Shown piece after piece: positions 1 to 11,834 of a stretch of 64,000 nt of DNA. The translations under genes and the position numbers were made by a program. The notes under the pieces were generated by a model that was not told where the DNA came from, searched no databases, and saw only the letters and a program-made list of their open reading frames with translations. Position 1 is the stretch's first letter; every line of letters begins with the position of its first letter. The DNA is from Dirofilaria immitis (taxonomy: Eukaryota > Nematoda > Chromadorea > Rhabditida > Onchocercidae), in assembly GCA_024305405.1 (NCBI GenBank), contig JAKNDB010000085.1, positions 682,001 to 746,000 on the forward strand, written 5' to 3'.

Positions 1-376
1 TACTTATATCAAATATTATGATTTATTTGATAAATTAAGATTAAATGAATGATTAATGATAATAATTATCATGATTTATTTGATAAATTAAGAATAGAGA
101 TAAGTGATTCATATATAAAGCATAAAATGTATAAAAGAATTTTTTGAACGAAAAAATTTGAATAAAAAGGAATGAATTCATTCTAATTTATAATATTTTT
201 ATTATTTTGAATTTTTTTTTCTTCTTGAAAATATTTATTTTCTAAAATATAAATAAAAATAAAAAAATTTTTTTTTTGGAAAAATATTTCATTTTATTTT
301 ATTTGTTGAATAATATAATATATGTTAATGGAAATAAGATATATATTATTATTATTATTACATGGATAAATTATAG

Positions 377-3300
377 TTTGGTTCATGGACATATGATGGT
401 GATAAATTAGATTTACAACCTGGAAAGGGTGGTTTTGATATTTCAGAATATATGCCAAGTGGTGAATGGGCTTTACCCAGTAAGGCTTATTTCATTCAAT
501 ATCATATTTTATTTTATTAAATTAGGCGAGAAAAAAAGCCTGAGCACAAAATAAAATTGGAATAATATTTTGCGTATATGATAAATATTTTTTTTTTCAT
601 TTTAAATTTAATCAATTTTTTTCGTTTTTTTTTAAATAACTTTTTTATCAATTTTGAAAAAGATATTAATTATCGATTAATTGATTTGGTTATACTTTCA
701 GTGACTACCGTATCAAGAACGGTAAAATTTTATGAATGTTGCCCAGAACCATATCCTGACCTCAAATTTTATTTACATTTAAGACGTCGTACATTATACT
801 ATGGTAGCCTTTTTCGTCCATTTCATATTATATATTTGATAATACATTTTAAATTTATATTTTTTATAATTTTAAATTTAATAAATCAAATTTTTAAATT
901 ACAAAAAAAAATTAATTTTAGGTTTCAATTTAATAATGCCTTGTATATTAACAACAATGATGACATTACTTGGTTTTACATTACCACCTGATGCTGGTGA
1001 AAAGATTACCCTACGTAAGATTTTTTCAATTATTAATTTAATCAAATTTTTAACAAATTTTTTTTTTTTATTAAATAATCAATCAATTTATGAAGTATTC
1101 AAATTATTGGTACTTAATTTATTGTATATTTTTATATATTCTCATAGAGTTATGCAAATAATTTGCTAAAGTTGGCAAAAATCAATTATCATTTTAATTC
1201 GTTTTTTTTTTTAAAGAAGAAAAAATTTTTAATAGAAGCAAATTTGTAATAGCCTAAATATGTGCAATTAAGTAAACTGCACAGGTCAAGGTTATCATAT
1301 TCACAATTTATTGCTTGTGATATTATTGGGATTAAAATGTATAACTCTGAATTTTGCTTTAAATAATCGCTGAATAATGAGAGTGTTATGATATATTCTC
1401 GAAAAGATAGAAAATATTTATGATATGGATAGATATTTGTCTACTGCGAGATTTAGCGCAAATGTCAATAAGTGGTGATGATGATTTAAGTAATTACTAC
1501 TGATACTTAGATGATACTTTCTTTTGCTAGCTATATATGCAAAATCATATATTTTCGAACAAAAATAGAAAAGGATAAAAATTTTCATTTTTCAGAGATA
1601 ACAGTGCTCTTATCAATCTGTTTCTTTCTTAGCGTTGTATCCGAAATGTCACCACCAACCTCAGAAGCAGTGCCACTTTTAGGTTTAATTTATATTTTTA
1701 TATTTCATCATATTTTTGTAACTTAACTGAAATCTATGAAAAATTGACGAAAACATCTGAGCAATCTTAATGATTATTTGATATGAAAATGATAAGCAAA
1801 CTGATAAAAACAGTACGAGTATTTAGATTATGAAATATAGATTTTATCAAGGATTTTGAAACAATCCGTAAATAATTAGGTTTTTTTCTTTTAATTTAAG
1901 TTAAAATGAATTATTTTATCAGTGATCGTAACAGGACGAAGATAGTAATGGAAATAAATTTTAGCTTTAAATAAAGATAAATGAAAAATCAAACGAACCA
2001 TTAACTTTTATCAATTTATTTCTCTAAATTAATAAATTGTTGCTTATGTGATGTTCAATCAATAAAAAGATCAGATCATTTGATCATAACACAAACGATT
2101 AATGTTACGAACAGTTATTTTATTATTAGCATATGAGAAGTTTATTTTCAATTCAAACAAATCGTTTCATTCAAATTTTATTATTCAAAAATACAATTTA
2201 AAAAAATTTTATTTCTTTTTGAAAATAAATTAAATTAAAATTTTATTAATTTTAAAATATTTTTGTTACTAAATCTTTTTCAAATAAAATTAAATAAAAA
2301 AAAAAGGAAATATACGAAATGAATAAATGGAATTTAATTGCAAATTGCTTTTCTTTTTTCAATTATTTCAAAATTTTTTGTTAATATTTCTAATATTTTT
2401 AAAAAAAAAAATTTTTTTCTTCTCTCATTTGTTATATTTTATTACGAAAAGATTTCATTTTTTATTTCTATTTGCTAATAAAAATTTTAGGAATATTTTT
2501 TTCTTGTTGTATGGTTGTTGTTACCGCATCAACAGTTTTTACAGTATATGTTTTAAATTTACATTATCGTACATCTGAAACACATGAAATGGGTACTTTG
2601 GTTAGTAATTTTGTAATTTTTTTTTTATAAATGAAAAAATTTCAATTAAAATTAAATTTTAATTATTGCAAAAGAATAAATAAGTAATTAAAGTAAAATG
2701 ATCGATTGCATGATTTTTTTCTTTCCTTTTTTTTTTATTAAAACAAATAAAATATTTGAATTAAAAAAATGTAAAAAAATTTTAGCTTTTTACTTTTTCC
2801 AAAAAATAAAATAATTATCAGACGAAAACATTGCTACTTTATTGGCTACCGTATTTGCTTCGAATAAATCGGCCAGGCGTTAATTTATCATGGAAAGCAT
2901 TACCATCATTATTTCCATTTACAAAACCCAGGACAACGCATAGCGAATCACTCATACGAAATATTAAAGAAGCTGAATCAAGCACAAGGTTAATGCAAAG
3001 TAAAAATTAAGATTTACAATATGGTACAGGTGAAACTACCGTAAGAAACTTATGAATGAAGTGATACTGTATAAAATTTACTGTTTTTCTCTCATTTCAT
3101 CTTTGCATTTGTTTAAATATACGTTTTATAATTACTGTATTTATTTTGCTTATTTCTTTTCTTTTCTTATTCATTTTTCTTATTTATTAATATTTTAAAA
3201 AGTAATTCAATTTTTAAATTTATAAAATTTTTATGTAATTTTTTCATCTTTGCAATTATTTATGAAAATTAGATGAAAAAATTTAGAAAATATTAAGCTT

Positions 3301-3651
3301 AAATATAAAGTTATTGATAAATTCATTTGCAATATATATATGTTTTAGGTCAAATTCATTAGATGTTGAATGTAGGGTATGCCAATATATGGGTGGTATT
3401 TCAAATGGCAAAAGTCCTATTTCAACGGTAATTAATGGACCTATATTAAGGCAAACAAATTCATGCGTTGATATTGGCCAACAAGCTACTTTGCTCATTT
3501 TGCAACGAATTTATCAAGAACTTAAGGTAAATTTTTAATAGATGAAAAATGACAAGCAAATAAATAGAAAAACATTTAATATACTGAATTAATAAATAAA
3601 TGTTATAGCAAATGGATTTAGTAAAATAACTATTATGTGATATTATTAAAA

Positions 3652-3717
<66 letters not shown>

Positions 3718-4243
3718 GTATTTCATTTATTTTTATTTTTTCAAAATGAACTGAAAAAGGTAAAACTAAAATTTAAAATTAATAATATTAAAAATAATAT
3801 TTTATTACTAAAACCATACCACAAGACGAAATAGAAATAATTGATTTTCTTAAATTTTCTTTATCTTAAATAAATATAATACTAAATTTTACAAAAATAT
3901 ATTTAAAGTCTTTGAAAAAAAATTTGAAAAAAAAAAAAGTGAGAAGTTGAGAAAAAAAAAGATAAGAAAAAAATGTATCATTCAAAATGATAAATAAATA
4001 TATGATAGATGTAAAAACGATACAAGTTGATTTATTTAAAAACTTTATTTTTTATTTTTGTTTATTTTTCTTTTCCAGACAATAACTAAACGTATGATGG
4101 ATGCAGAAAAGGATGATGCAAAAGCAAATAATTGGAAATTTGCAGCAATTGTTGTTGATCGTTTATGTTTATATATTTTTACAATATTTATAATTGCTTC
4201 ATCATGTGGTATATTACTTTCAGCACCATATTTTATTGCTTAA
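377..4243 (+). CDS. Nicotinic acetylcholine receptor alpha subunit, ACR-16-like (5' part outside window)
   Basis: Subunit of a pentameric acetylcholine-gated cation channel in the plasma membrane of nerve or muscle. Eight exons join without frame breaks: 377-479, 702-803, 922-1014, 1596-1682, 2491-2600, 2822-2988, 3349-3526, 4079-4243, giving 334 residues to the TAA. The first exon reads FGSWTYDG, the second carries the vicinal cysteine pair ECCPEPYPD that marks an alpha (agonist-binding) subunit. M1 is in [18 protein letters not shown], followed by [10 protein letters not shown] and M2 ([16 protein letters not shown]); the GEK at the M2 border is typical of cation-selective channels. M3 is [18 protein letters not shown], then NLHYRT, a short cytoplasmic loop with a CRVC motif, an amphipathic helix ([16 protein letters not shown]) and M4, ending APYFIA. 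Introns 2, 4 and 7 are the longer ones; intron 7 holds an ATT microsatellite. The missing 5' exons would hold the signal peptide and Cys-loop. The match to the worm ACR-16/alpha7-type group is strong; the exact paralogue is not proven. Confidence 0.95.
3652..3718. repeat. (ATT)n microsatellite in receptor intron 7
   Basis: About 22 trinucleotide copies with one ATC interruption, inside the intron between the last two receptor exons. It also produces a spurious poly-isoleucine open frame. Confidence 0.95.
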
Positions 4244-4330
4244 ATTTACATTGCTATTATATTTTATATATTTTGTATAAAAATTTAATTTAATAGTATT
4301 TATAAAAAAATAGAGTCATAGTTTGCAATA

Positions 4331-4407
4331 AATTTATCATAAAATCGTGATAATTAATTTGCAATATTTTAGAAATAATTTATCATAAAATCATGATAAT
4401 TAATTTA
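4331..4407. repeat. Two copies of a 30-bp A/T hairpin element behind the receptor gene
   Basis: A 30-bp stretch (AATTTATCATAAAATC then TGATAATTAATTT, with one G/A difference) occurs at 4331-4360 and 4378-4407. Each copy can fold through TTATCA/TGATAA. The position, 90-165 bp past the stop codon, is where a 3' UTR would lie. Confidence 0.6.
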
Positions 4408-6481
4408 TTGAAAAATTGTAATTACAAATGAATGAAATATTATATATGCTATGGAAAAAAATAAAAGCAATAATATACTTTATTGCCTTATTTAAAAAAA
4501 ATTATCAAAAACTATATCTTATCTGTATACTGTATTCTATCGTAATTCCATGCTTATTGTTATTTTTCAAGTCGTACTGTAGTAAAAATAGTTCATTCTT
4601 TCATCGAAGTAAAATTTTTGCTCCTTTCATATATTAAGTGAAATTTGTAAAATAAAGAAATTTCTTTTAAATCATTTAACTATATAAGATATTACTTCTT
4701 GAAGTAATCAATAAAATTAATCGTAAATTAACACGAGGAAAAAAAAGATCAATTGCTGAATTCATGTCTTGAAAAGTTTGTTGTAATGGATAACTGCAAA
4801 ATGTAACGAAAGTATTATGGTGGGACAATAATTCTGTAATAAAATGAATTGAAATAATATTAATATAATGTATCTAATATTTTTCCAATGATAAAATTTA
4901 AAAATTATTATTGATATTATCATTTTGATTATTCTTAACATATGCCATAAATTTTATTTAATCCAAATATATCGAGAAATTTGGAAAATCAAACTTTTTT
5001 TTTATGTAAATGAAATAATAATTTATTGACTTATTTATTTTTATCAAAAAAAAATTCTTTCCATTTTTTTAATCGAATAATTGTAAATAATAGTAATAGT
5101 AAATATTAAAAGTATGAAATAGCAAAAATTCTAATTAAATGAGTTCTTTAAATTAATTCAAAGATAATGCAGTAGAATTGGCACATAAAAAATTTAGAAT
5201 TTCAACTGATATCAATTTCAGCATGAAATCATTTTCAAATTAGTTAATAAAAAATTACAAATGATATAAGCTTAAAAAAATTGAGAAAAGAACTCAGCTA
5301 ATAACAATTTAAGATAGATTGTTCAAAAAAAAAAATTCCGAAGAATTCTTTTTATCAGCTTATTTCAAATTGATGTCATGGAAAAATTAATAAGGCGCTA
5401 ATTCGCTAGTTTATAAATTCAGTATTTTCATATAAGTTGAGTTTTTATTTTTTTAATATATATTTTATTAAGTATTTCAATTTTAAATTATCTATTTTCG
5501 ATTCTTATTTTTGATGAATAAAAGAAAAGAATTGTAAAAATATCTAAAAATGTTTTTAACAAATGTTATTCGTTGGATAGATTACAATTATAATTTTACA
5601 ATAATAATTAAACATTAAAATATCATCAATTACTAATTTACTGCTTGATGGATTACAACTATAATTTAGTCCGATATAATACTATACAAATATTTTGCTA
5701 CATTTACATATAATTGATAAATAATAAAAGGACTTAAATTATTTCATATAATAATTCGATAATCCGTTATTTATATATGCCTATATAATAATAGTTAAAT
5801 GATTTTTACATAGTTACAAATATTCAAATATTAACAAAAATTTGAAATTTATTTATTCCTTTTAAATATTATTTTTATTTTAAAATTGTAAAAATTTTCG
5901 ATTATAAAATTTAGTAAGTATTATTAGTATTTTCATTTAATAGCATATTTTAGCATATAAAAATTTCTCTTCTAAATATAAATATAAATTTCAATATAAA
6001 GTAGTTATATCCCATTTTATAACACATTCTTTAAATAATAATTTAATATTTAATGATTAACTTAAAGTGAAGAAATTATTTACAATATTTCAAAGTGATC
6101 GATGATATTAATATTATTTCGCTTTTTTTTTGTTTTCGAATTATTCCTATTAATTTATTACAAATTGTATTAATTAATTATTTCATTAAACTTTTTTTTC
6201 CTTTCTAATATTTCCAAGCAATTAATTTGATTAATTTTTATGACAAAATGCTATCATTGAAATTTATATAAATGTATTTTAATGGTAATTAATAAAATTT
6301 TTATCATTCAAATAAGTAATACTATATATTATTAATTGATTAATGATTTTTTATAATATGAAATTGTATAAGAAATGATCAGAATCATTTAGACAAAAGC
6401 TTTACATCAATCCATTTTTTAAATTGATAAGCAAGAAGAAAAATTAAAAAATTTTATTTGGAATTGATTATTTGAAAAAGG
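4408..6481. other. Intergenic, A/T-rich, no gene seen
   Basis: Covers the space between the receptor gene and the small secreted gene. Several AATAAA signals follow the receptor stop. I see no exon-like segment with good splice sites; the short open frame at 4428-4637 has no sequence character of a protein. Confidence 0.5.
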
Positions 6482-7805
6482 ATGAATTGCTTTCAAATAA
6501 TTTGTTTATCGATGTTTTGCGGTTTGTTTGTTGTAGAAATAAATGGAGCAAGTATTCAGGTAAATTTTTATTTTAAAAGTTAATATAAAAGAAAGATGAA
6601 AAAAAGTAAACTAAAATTATTAATCGATATACTATAACATTTATTCGATCTTATCAAAGTATCTTATTGTATATGATAATCCTAATGGAATTAAAAATTG
6701 ATATGAATAAAATGACCGATTTAGCCATCCGTTGTAATAGCAATAGTTTATAACTCATCTAATTAATAAGTTGATGATAATGATAATAATTCATAGTGAT
6801 ATAATGTTACACTTACATCGAATAAACAACATGAAAAGAATCTCTAATTTATAATGTTAGTTTTATAATCTTTTAGATTAATTGAAAATGATTTTGGCAA
6901 TACTTTTAAAATGATTGTTAAAATTGAGAAAAAAATGATAATCAGAATTTGTCTATTGATAATGTACAGTAATGAAATCTTATCAATGAACAACATTTCA
7001 ATATCTTTAATACAACTGTAATATCATTTATCAAAATAGTATCTGATAAAAAAAAATAATAAAATGTTATATTATAAATATTTTCATATATTATTATCTA
7101 TAAGAATATTGCTATCTTTGACTGAAAATGTTACTTAGCAAATTAGTTAATTTTTCAATCAAATAATTAAATATCTTTAAAAGTAATTAAGATTAATCGA
7201 TCGTTTCAAAACAGAAATTGAATAAAAGATTTTTATTTATAACATTTTTATTTGATAAGTCTTTTAAATTTAAGGCAAACTTTTGATAACTTTATTTATC
7301 AACTAAGAATTATAATAAATGCTTTTGATAAAAAAAAAAATAAAACTATGAATTAATAAATAGTTGAAAAATGTTGAAAATTTAAAGATTACAGTATTTC
7401 TATAAAAATATTGCAAAATAAAAATTATCATATCAATCATTCCCCGTTAATCACAATAAGAAAGTAAATCTTTACACAGTCATTCCAATAACTAAACATT
7501 TTATATCATTGATAATTTTTGAAAAAAGAAATGTCAATAATATTATTATCGAAAAATGCAATCATTTATTTTTCATTTTTTCAGGACAGCATATCTCACG
7601 ATGAATCAAAACTTATGGGGCTTGTTCATGACATCAAAGTGTACCTAAAAAGCTTAATGATACAAGTAAACAATTCCCGGAAGAATTTATCAGAGGAAAG
7701 GATAAAATAGATGAAATTGAACAAAATGCTCGAAAAATAGTAGAAACGATCGACAATGTACGAAATGCTTGGTATGAAGAAGATTATAAAAAAATATGGC
7801 AATAA
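6482..7805 (+). CDS. Small secreted helical protein, two exons, frame broken by one base
   Basis: Exon 1 (6482-6559) starts at ATG and encodes a signal peptide, MNCFQIICLSMFCGLFVVEI then NGASIQ, ending CAG|gtaaat. Exon 2 opens after ttttttcag at 7585 and reads DSISHDESKLMGLVHDIKVY then LK. At the A run 7647-7651 the frame must slip by one base: read on literally it stops at 7708-7710, but one extra A would give KKLNDTSKQFPEEFIRGKDK, continuing with the clearly coding, charged helical text DEIEQNARKIVETIDNVRNA and ending YKKIWQ at TAA 7803-7805. About 100 residues in all, with no cysteines after the signal peptide. I do not recognise the family; small secreted helical proteins are common in parasitic nematodes. 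The broken frame is either a sequence error (favoured, because the same kind of one-base loss recurs in neighbouring genes) or a pseudogene. Confidence 0.6.
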
Positions 7806-8845
7806 TCTGTGAAACAAATCAACCATAAATTGTTTCATATATGATTTCATCTTTCTTACTCTCTCTTTCATATTTAAATCATATAACAATTACTAATTCC
7901 TAAATTTACAAATAAATATGCAACTAAAGCAAATTTTTCCACTTTACATTCTATCAAGATAAAATTTTAGATTATCAATTATGTCTGACAATAATATTAA
8001 ACACTTTATCACTAATTCACCATTATCTTGAGAAAAAAAAGAGAATGATTGATCAAACCGATAAAAACGAATTTTTTCGATGCACATATCCAATTTTCAC
8101 TATTTTACGATCAGATTACTTCAGCGGACATGATAGATACCGTCAGAAAAGTACTGCTACCAATGTTACGAAATATTACGCAATATTAGCTCATCATCAA
8201 AAACTTAACTGATTTTCTCTTTCAACTTTAATCAACACCAGAAACTGAAATATTATTTTTAGACTCAATTATAAAGTAAAATCTGAAAAAGCAACTTCCT
8301 TAGCGAATATGAACTTTATTTGTTTATGCACAAATTAGCTATGTATTCGGTTGTTCCAAATGATATATAAAAAGAATAAATAATTATTTCTGAAAAATAA
8401 TTTCTGTTCTTTTTATTTATAGTAAGAAATAACTTTTAATTCAGCCCGGCATCATTTTGCAATAAGACAGAACATAGCACATCAAGAAATAATTTATCAT
8501 TAAAAATCCTTTTGTAATCCTGAAGCATTTTTCTATAGAAATGACTATTTTAGCTTAGCTCAAAGCTCATTTTACATATATTTGCCTTATTTATCATAAA
8601 AATATTGATACAATGATATGCAACTGGCGGAATAACTATTTATAATATTACACTGAATAGTCATAAAAACAAATATATGTAAAAACTTTACAGAAATTTA
8701 TGAATTTACGAAATACTAATTAAAAGGACGAAACTTTCCCTCTCTCCCCAAAAAAATATATATATAATTTAGTTAATTCCAAAAATGTATGTGGCCCTAA
8801 AAGTGTTATGCGTTAATTAAATCTTCAATGCATTTTTTGAAGCAC
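7806..8845. other. Convergent intergenic gap between the small secreted gene and SRP14
   Basis: The two genes point at each other across about 1 kb. It should contain both 3' UTRs. The base composition is a little less A/T-rich around 8040-8220 and 8440-8520, but no coding segment or RNA gene can be supported. Confidence 0.5.
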
Positions 8846-9874
8846 TTATTGATTTGGCTTTTGTTTCCATTGCTGTTTTCCGTTCACGTTTTTCAAATTA
8901 TCCATATTTGCTTTCAGAATACCAGCATATGCCAACTGGAATTTATTTACTTCTTTAGCATGAACCTAGAAAAGAGTAAAATGATAAATAAATATAAATA
9001 TAAATATAAATATATGTGCATAATAAGAGCTTAAACTGTTTTTACATTCAGACGAATAGCAGTAAATTGAAAAACGTTTTCAAATAAATTACATTATCCA
9101 AACAAAAATCAGAAAATGCATATGATATATATATTTGTACGAACATACGAGTATATGAATACAAAAAGAACAAATGAGCATACAAATTAAATTAGAGGTT
9201 AGTCACTCAATTAGTAATAGAAATATTTATAAAAATAATTTCGATCCGAACAAGTAAATTTTATATTCGGGTCATTCCTTTACACTTACCACTGTACTAA
9301 TTTTCTTGTCACCAAATTTCACTCGAAAGAGGCAAAGATCCTCGCCTTTCAACGATTGTTGTGCTTCATTTTTGGATAAGGCTTTGTCCTTCCATCATCT
9401 GAAAATGTATGGCAAAAATATAAATGAATGGGAGAACAGAAACAAACAAATAAATAAACTAATTAAAAATAAGTGTCGTGCGTGTCGTAACAAATAAATA
9501 GCACTTAGTTACTGGTCCGAGATGCTCTTCAATTTCTTTCGTCTTCAAGAATTCACCTTATATTTGTAACAAAATGTGAGAAAGTATAAATCATATTTCA
9601 CACGGTTTCATGAAAGTGAGCTCAGCTTCCACAATTACAATGAAAAACTTTCACTTATGCTGATATTTCTGCATTATACATCAAATCCTTACAGTTATTA
9701 ATATTTTTAATTTAGCATGACGGAAAAAAAACAAATAGAGTATTCACTAGATAAACATTAGAATTACTTACAATGCTTCAGCGTAAGAGTTATTGTATTT
9801 TGCGAAGATGTCCGACACTTCTGAAATAATTTTGCTAATTCTACCAAGAAATGATCGTTGTCCAATAATGTCAT
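8846..9874 (-). CDS. srp14: Signal recognition particle 14 kDa protein (SRP14)
   Basis: SRP14 pairs with SRP9 on the Alu domain of SRP RNA and slows translation until the ribosome docks at the ER. Three exons: 9874-9772, 9398-9290, 8965-8846. Exon 1 reads MTLLDNDHFLVELAKLFQKC then RTSSQNTITLTLKH; exon 2 continues YDGRTKPYPK, then EAQQSLKGEDLCLFRVKFGD and KKISTV; exon 3 gives VHAKEVNKFQLAYAGILKAN followed by a lysine-rich tail ending KPNQ. These match the SRP14 family block by block (LF.KCR, LK.YDGRTKP, KKISTVV, KEVNKFQ.AY, LL.ANM). Length about 110 residues, shorter than human because the alanine-rich tail is missing. The start ATG follows directly on a TACAG, as in trans-spliced nematode messages. 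In exon 2 the T run 9369-9373 (coding strand CCAAAAATG) is one base short: PKNEAQQ needs six A. Literal translation would stop after PKMKHNNR. Confidence 0.93.
8981..9013. repeat. (ATAAAT)n short tandem repeat in SRP14 intron 2
   Basis: About five copies of the hexamer ATAAAT, just upstream of SRP14 exon 3 on the minus strand. Confidence 0.85.
9513..9556 (-). other. Possible 44-bp cassette (poison) exon in SRP14 intron 1
   Basis: On the minus strand the segment sits behind acceptor ...aatataag and before donor CCA|gtaact. From the SRP14 exon 1 phase it would read CEFLKTKEIEEHLGP. Its length is not a multiple of three, so inclusion puts exon 2 out of frame and gives an early stop. Confidence 0.3.
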
Positions 9875-10509
9875 CTGTAGTTCTTGAATTTATGCAAATA
9901 AAATAATAATATTAGAAAAAAATATATAATTTCATTTTTTATATAACTATATATATATTTTTTTTACATAAGCATATAATAACAATAAATTTTGCTTATT
10001 TTAATTCATCCATATGAGATATATATTTTGAATATATCAACTCAAAATTGTCTAATAATATCATTTCAATTTATGAATTTATATAAATAAAATGTATTTA
10101 TGGATTAATCTATAAATGTTAGTATTAGTTTTTTATTTCCTATGAAATACCAATTATAAACTGCTATGTAGCAACAAATTATGAAAATGAAAAGAAATGA
10201 GAAATAATATAAGTTATTCTCATCAACATAACTTTTATTCTCAATCTCTAATATAACAGCAACCAATGACTATTTTTTTATTTTCTCAATCTTTGCTAAT
10301 ATCCTATTTCCCAAGTAAGCTAAACATATCGTGACTATTTTGCAGATTTCTAAAGATACCCTGTATTCTCTCCCATATACGCATACTATTCTCCAATAGT
10401 TCAACAACTCAACCCATATAGATCTTACTGACGCAATCCCATCTTCTTCAAATTATCATCTCACGTCAAACTATTCATCTCAATAGATTACGAATATGTG
10501 TATGTTGAG

Positions 10510-10830
10510 AATCCTATGAAAAATATAAATCCCAATAGAAATAAAAATCCTTCATGAAAATAATAATGCCAATGAAAAATTAAGATCCCGATGAAAATAA
10601 AAGTCCCGACGAAAACAAAATTCCCATGAAAATAAAGATCTCGGTGAAAATGAAAATGGAAATAGAAATTCCTGATAATGAAAATAATAGTCCTAATGGA
10701 AATAAAAATTCTAATGAAAATACGAATTCGGTAAAAATAAGAATCTTTGAAAAAATAAAAATTTCTAATGAAAAATAAGAATCCTGATAGAATTAAAAAT
10801 CTCGAATGAAAATAGAAATCACTGATGAAA
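10510..10830. repeat. Degenerate ~20-bp tandem repeat, GATGAAAATAAAAATCCC type
   Basis: About 15 diverged copies of a unit such as GATGAAAATAAAAATCCC, with changes like AAGATCCCG, AAAGTCCCG and AAAATTCTA. The copies differ strongly, so the array is old. Confidence 0.75.
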
Positions 10831-11208
10831 AAATTGCTTTAGAAAATATATTAAAGAATAATGATTGATATTTTTAATGAAATAAAATGCATTGCTTTGC
10901 AACAAATTTCATCAAAGGAAGTTCTGTCAATAATCCGATCGATATTTGCACAAAAAAATCTTAAAACAATTCATTGTTTAAATTTCATTCGGATCTCAAT
11001 TTCATTTTAAATTCATTTTTTTCGACTATATTTCATTTCCAAATTTCAAAATTGTTCTATCAAATTATGATATCATTTCAAGCGATATATTGCGCTTTCT
11101 CTTATATTATTATTTTTTAATATTGCCAATTTTTCATCCGCTCATTAGTATTCATTTTGATACGATCACCTCATAATTTATTTCATTTATATCTCAGCTT
11201 TCGCCCTC

Positions 11209-11243
11209 TGAGAGAGAGAGAGAAAGAGAAAGAGAAAGAGAAA
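11209..11243. repeat. GA / GAAA simple repeat
   Basis: Purine tract of GAGAGA followed by four GAAAGA-type units on the + strand. Confidence 0.9.
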
Positions 11244-11834
11244 TGTCTGTAGAAAATATTAAGAAAAATGAAACAAAAACTGGAAGAATATTATACAAAA
11301 TTAATTATGCTAATTAGATAATATAATATCGTAAGTGTTATTCATGATTCAGTCATTTTCGTATTGTTTTTTGATTTCATTAGCTATTACAAAATGAAAT
11401 ATGTCAAATTTTCACTCTTATTTTTTCAGCTTTTTATACATTCACATTTAATAAATGTAGTTCTTCTAACATTGATAACTTTAATATTTCATTTTTCATT
11501 CATCTGAACATATTTTAATGTTAATTTTAGTTAAGGTAAAATTAATCCTATATTTTCGATTCATAATGAAAAATCGCTTTATTTTCAAGAACACAATAAA
11601 ATATCATTTAAACAATTCCACTTAATTGATTCAAAATATTGATTAGAATGCGGTTTCCTAAATTCTAAATCAACAGATTCTCACATTGTTGAATGCAATA
11701 TCAGATTCCACGCTTTTGCTTGGCGTAATTGAATTGCATCGATTAGGGACGAAATTTTATTTGCGCAATACACATAGGATAGCAATACATGTTAATGGAA
11801 ACATCTATTTATTTCTTTATAAATAGATCGTATT

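Larger units (their letters stand above)
9875..11834. other. Intergenic upstream of SRP14, with decayed repeat and GA tract
   Basis: Contains the SRP14 5' flank, a degenerate purine-rich tandem repeat (10510-10830) and a GA tract (11209-11243). No exon-like segment found. Confidence 0.5.

Noticed and set aside
3283..3498. Minus-strand 71-codon frame
   Set aside because: Antisense shadow of receptor exon 3349-3526.
7626..7889. Minus-strand 87-codon frame
   Set aside because: Antisense of the small secreted gene's exon 2 and its 3' flank.
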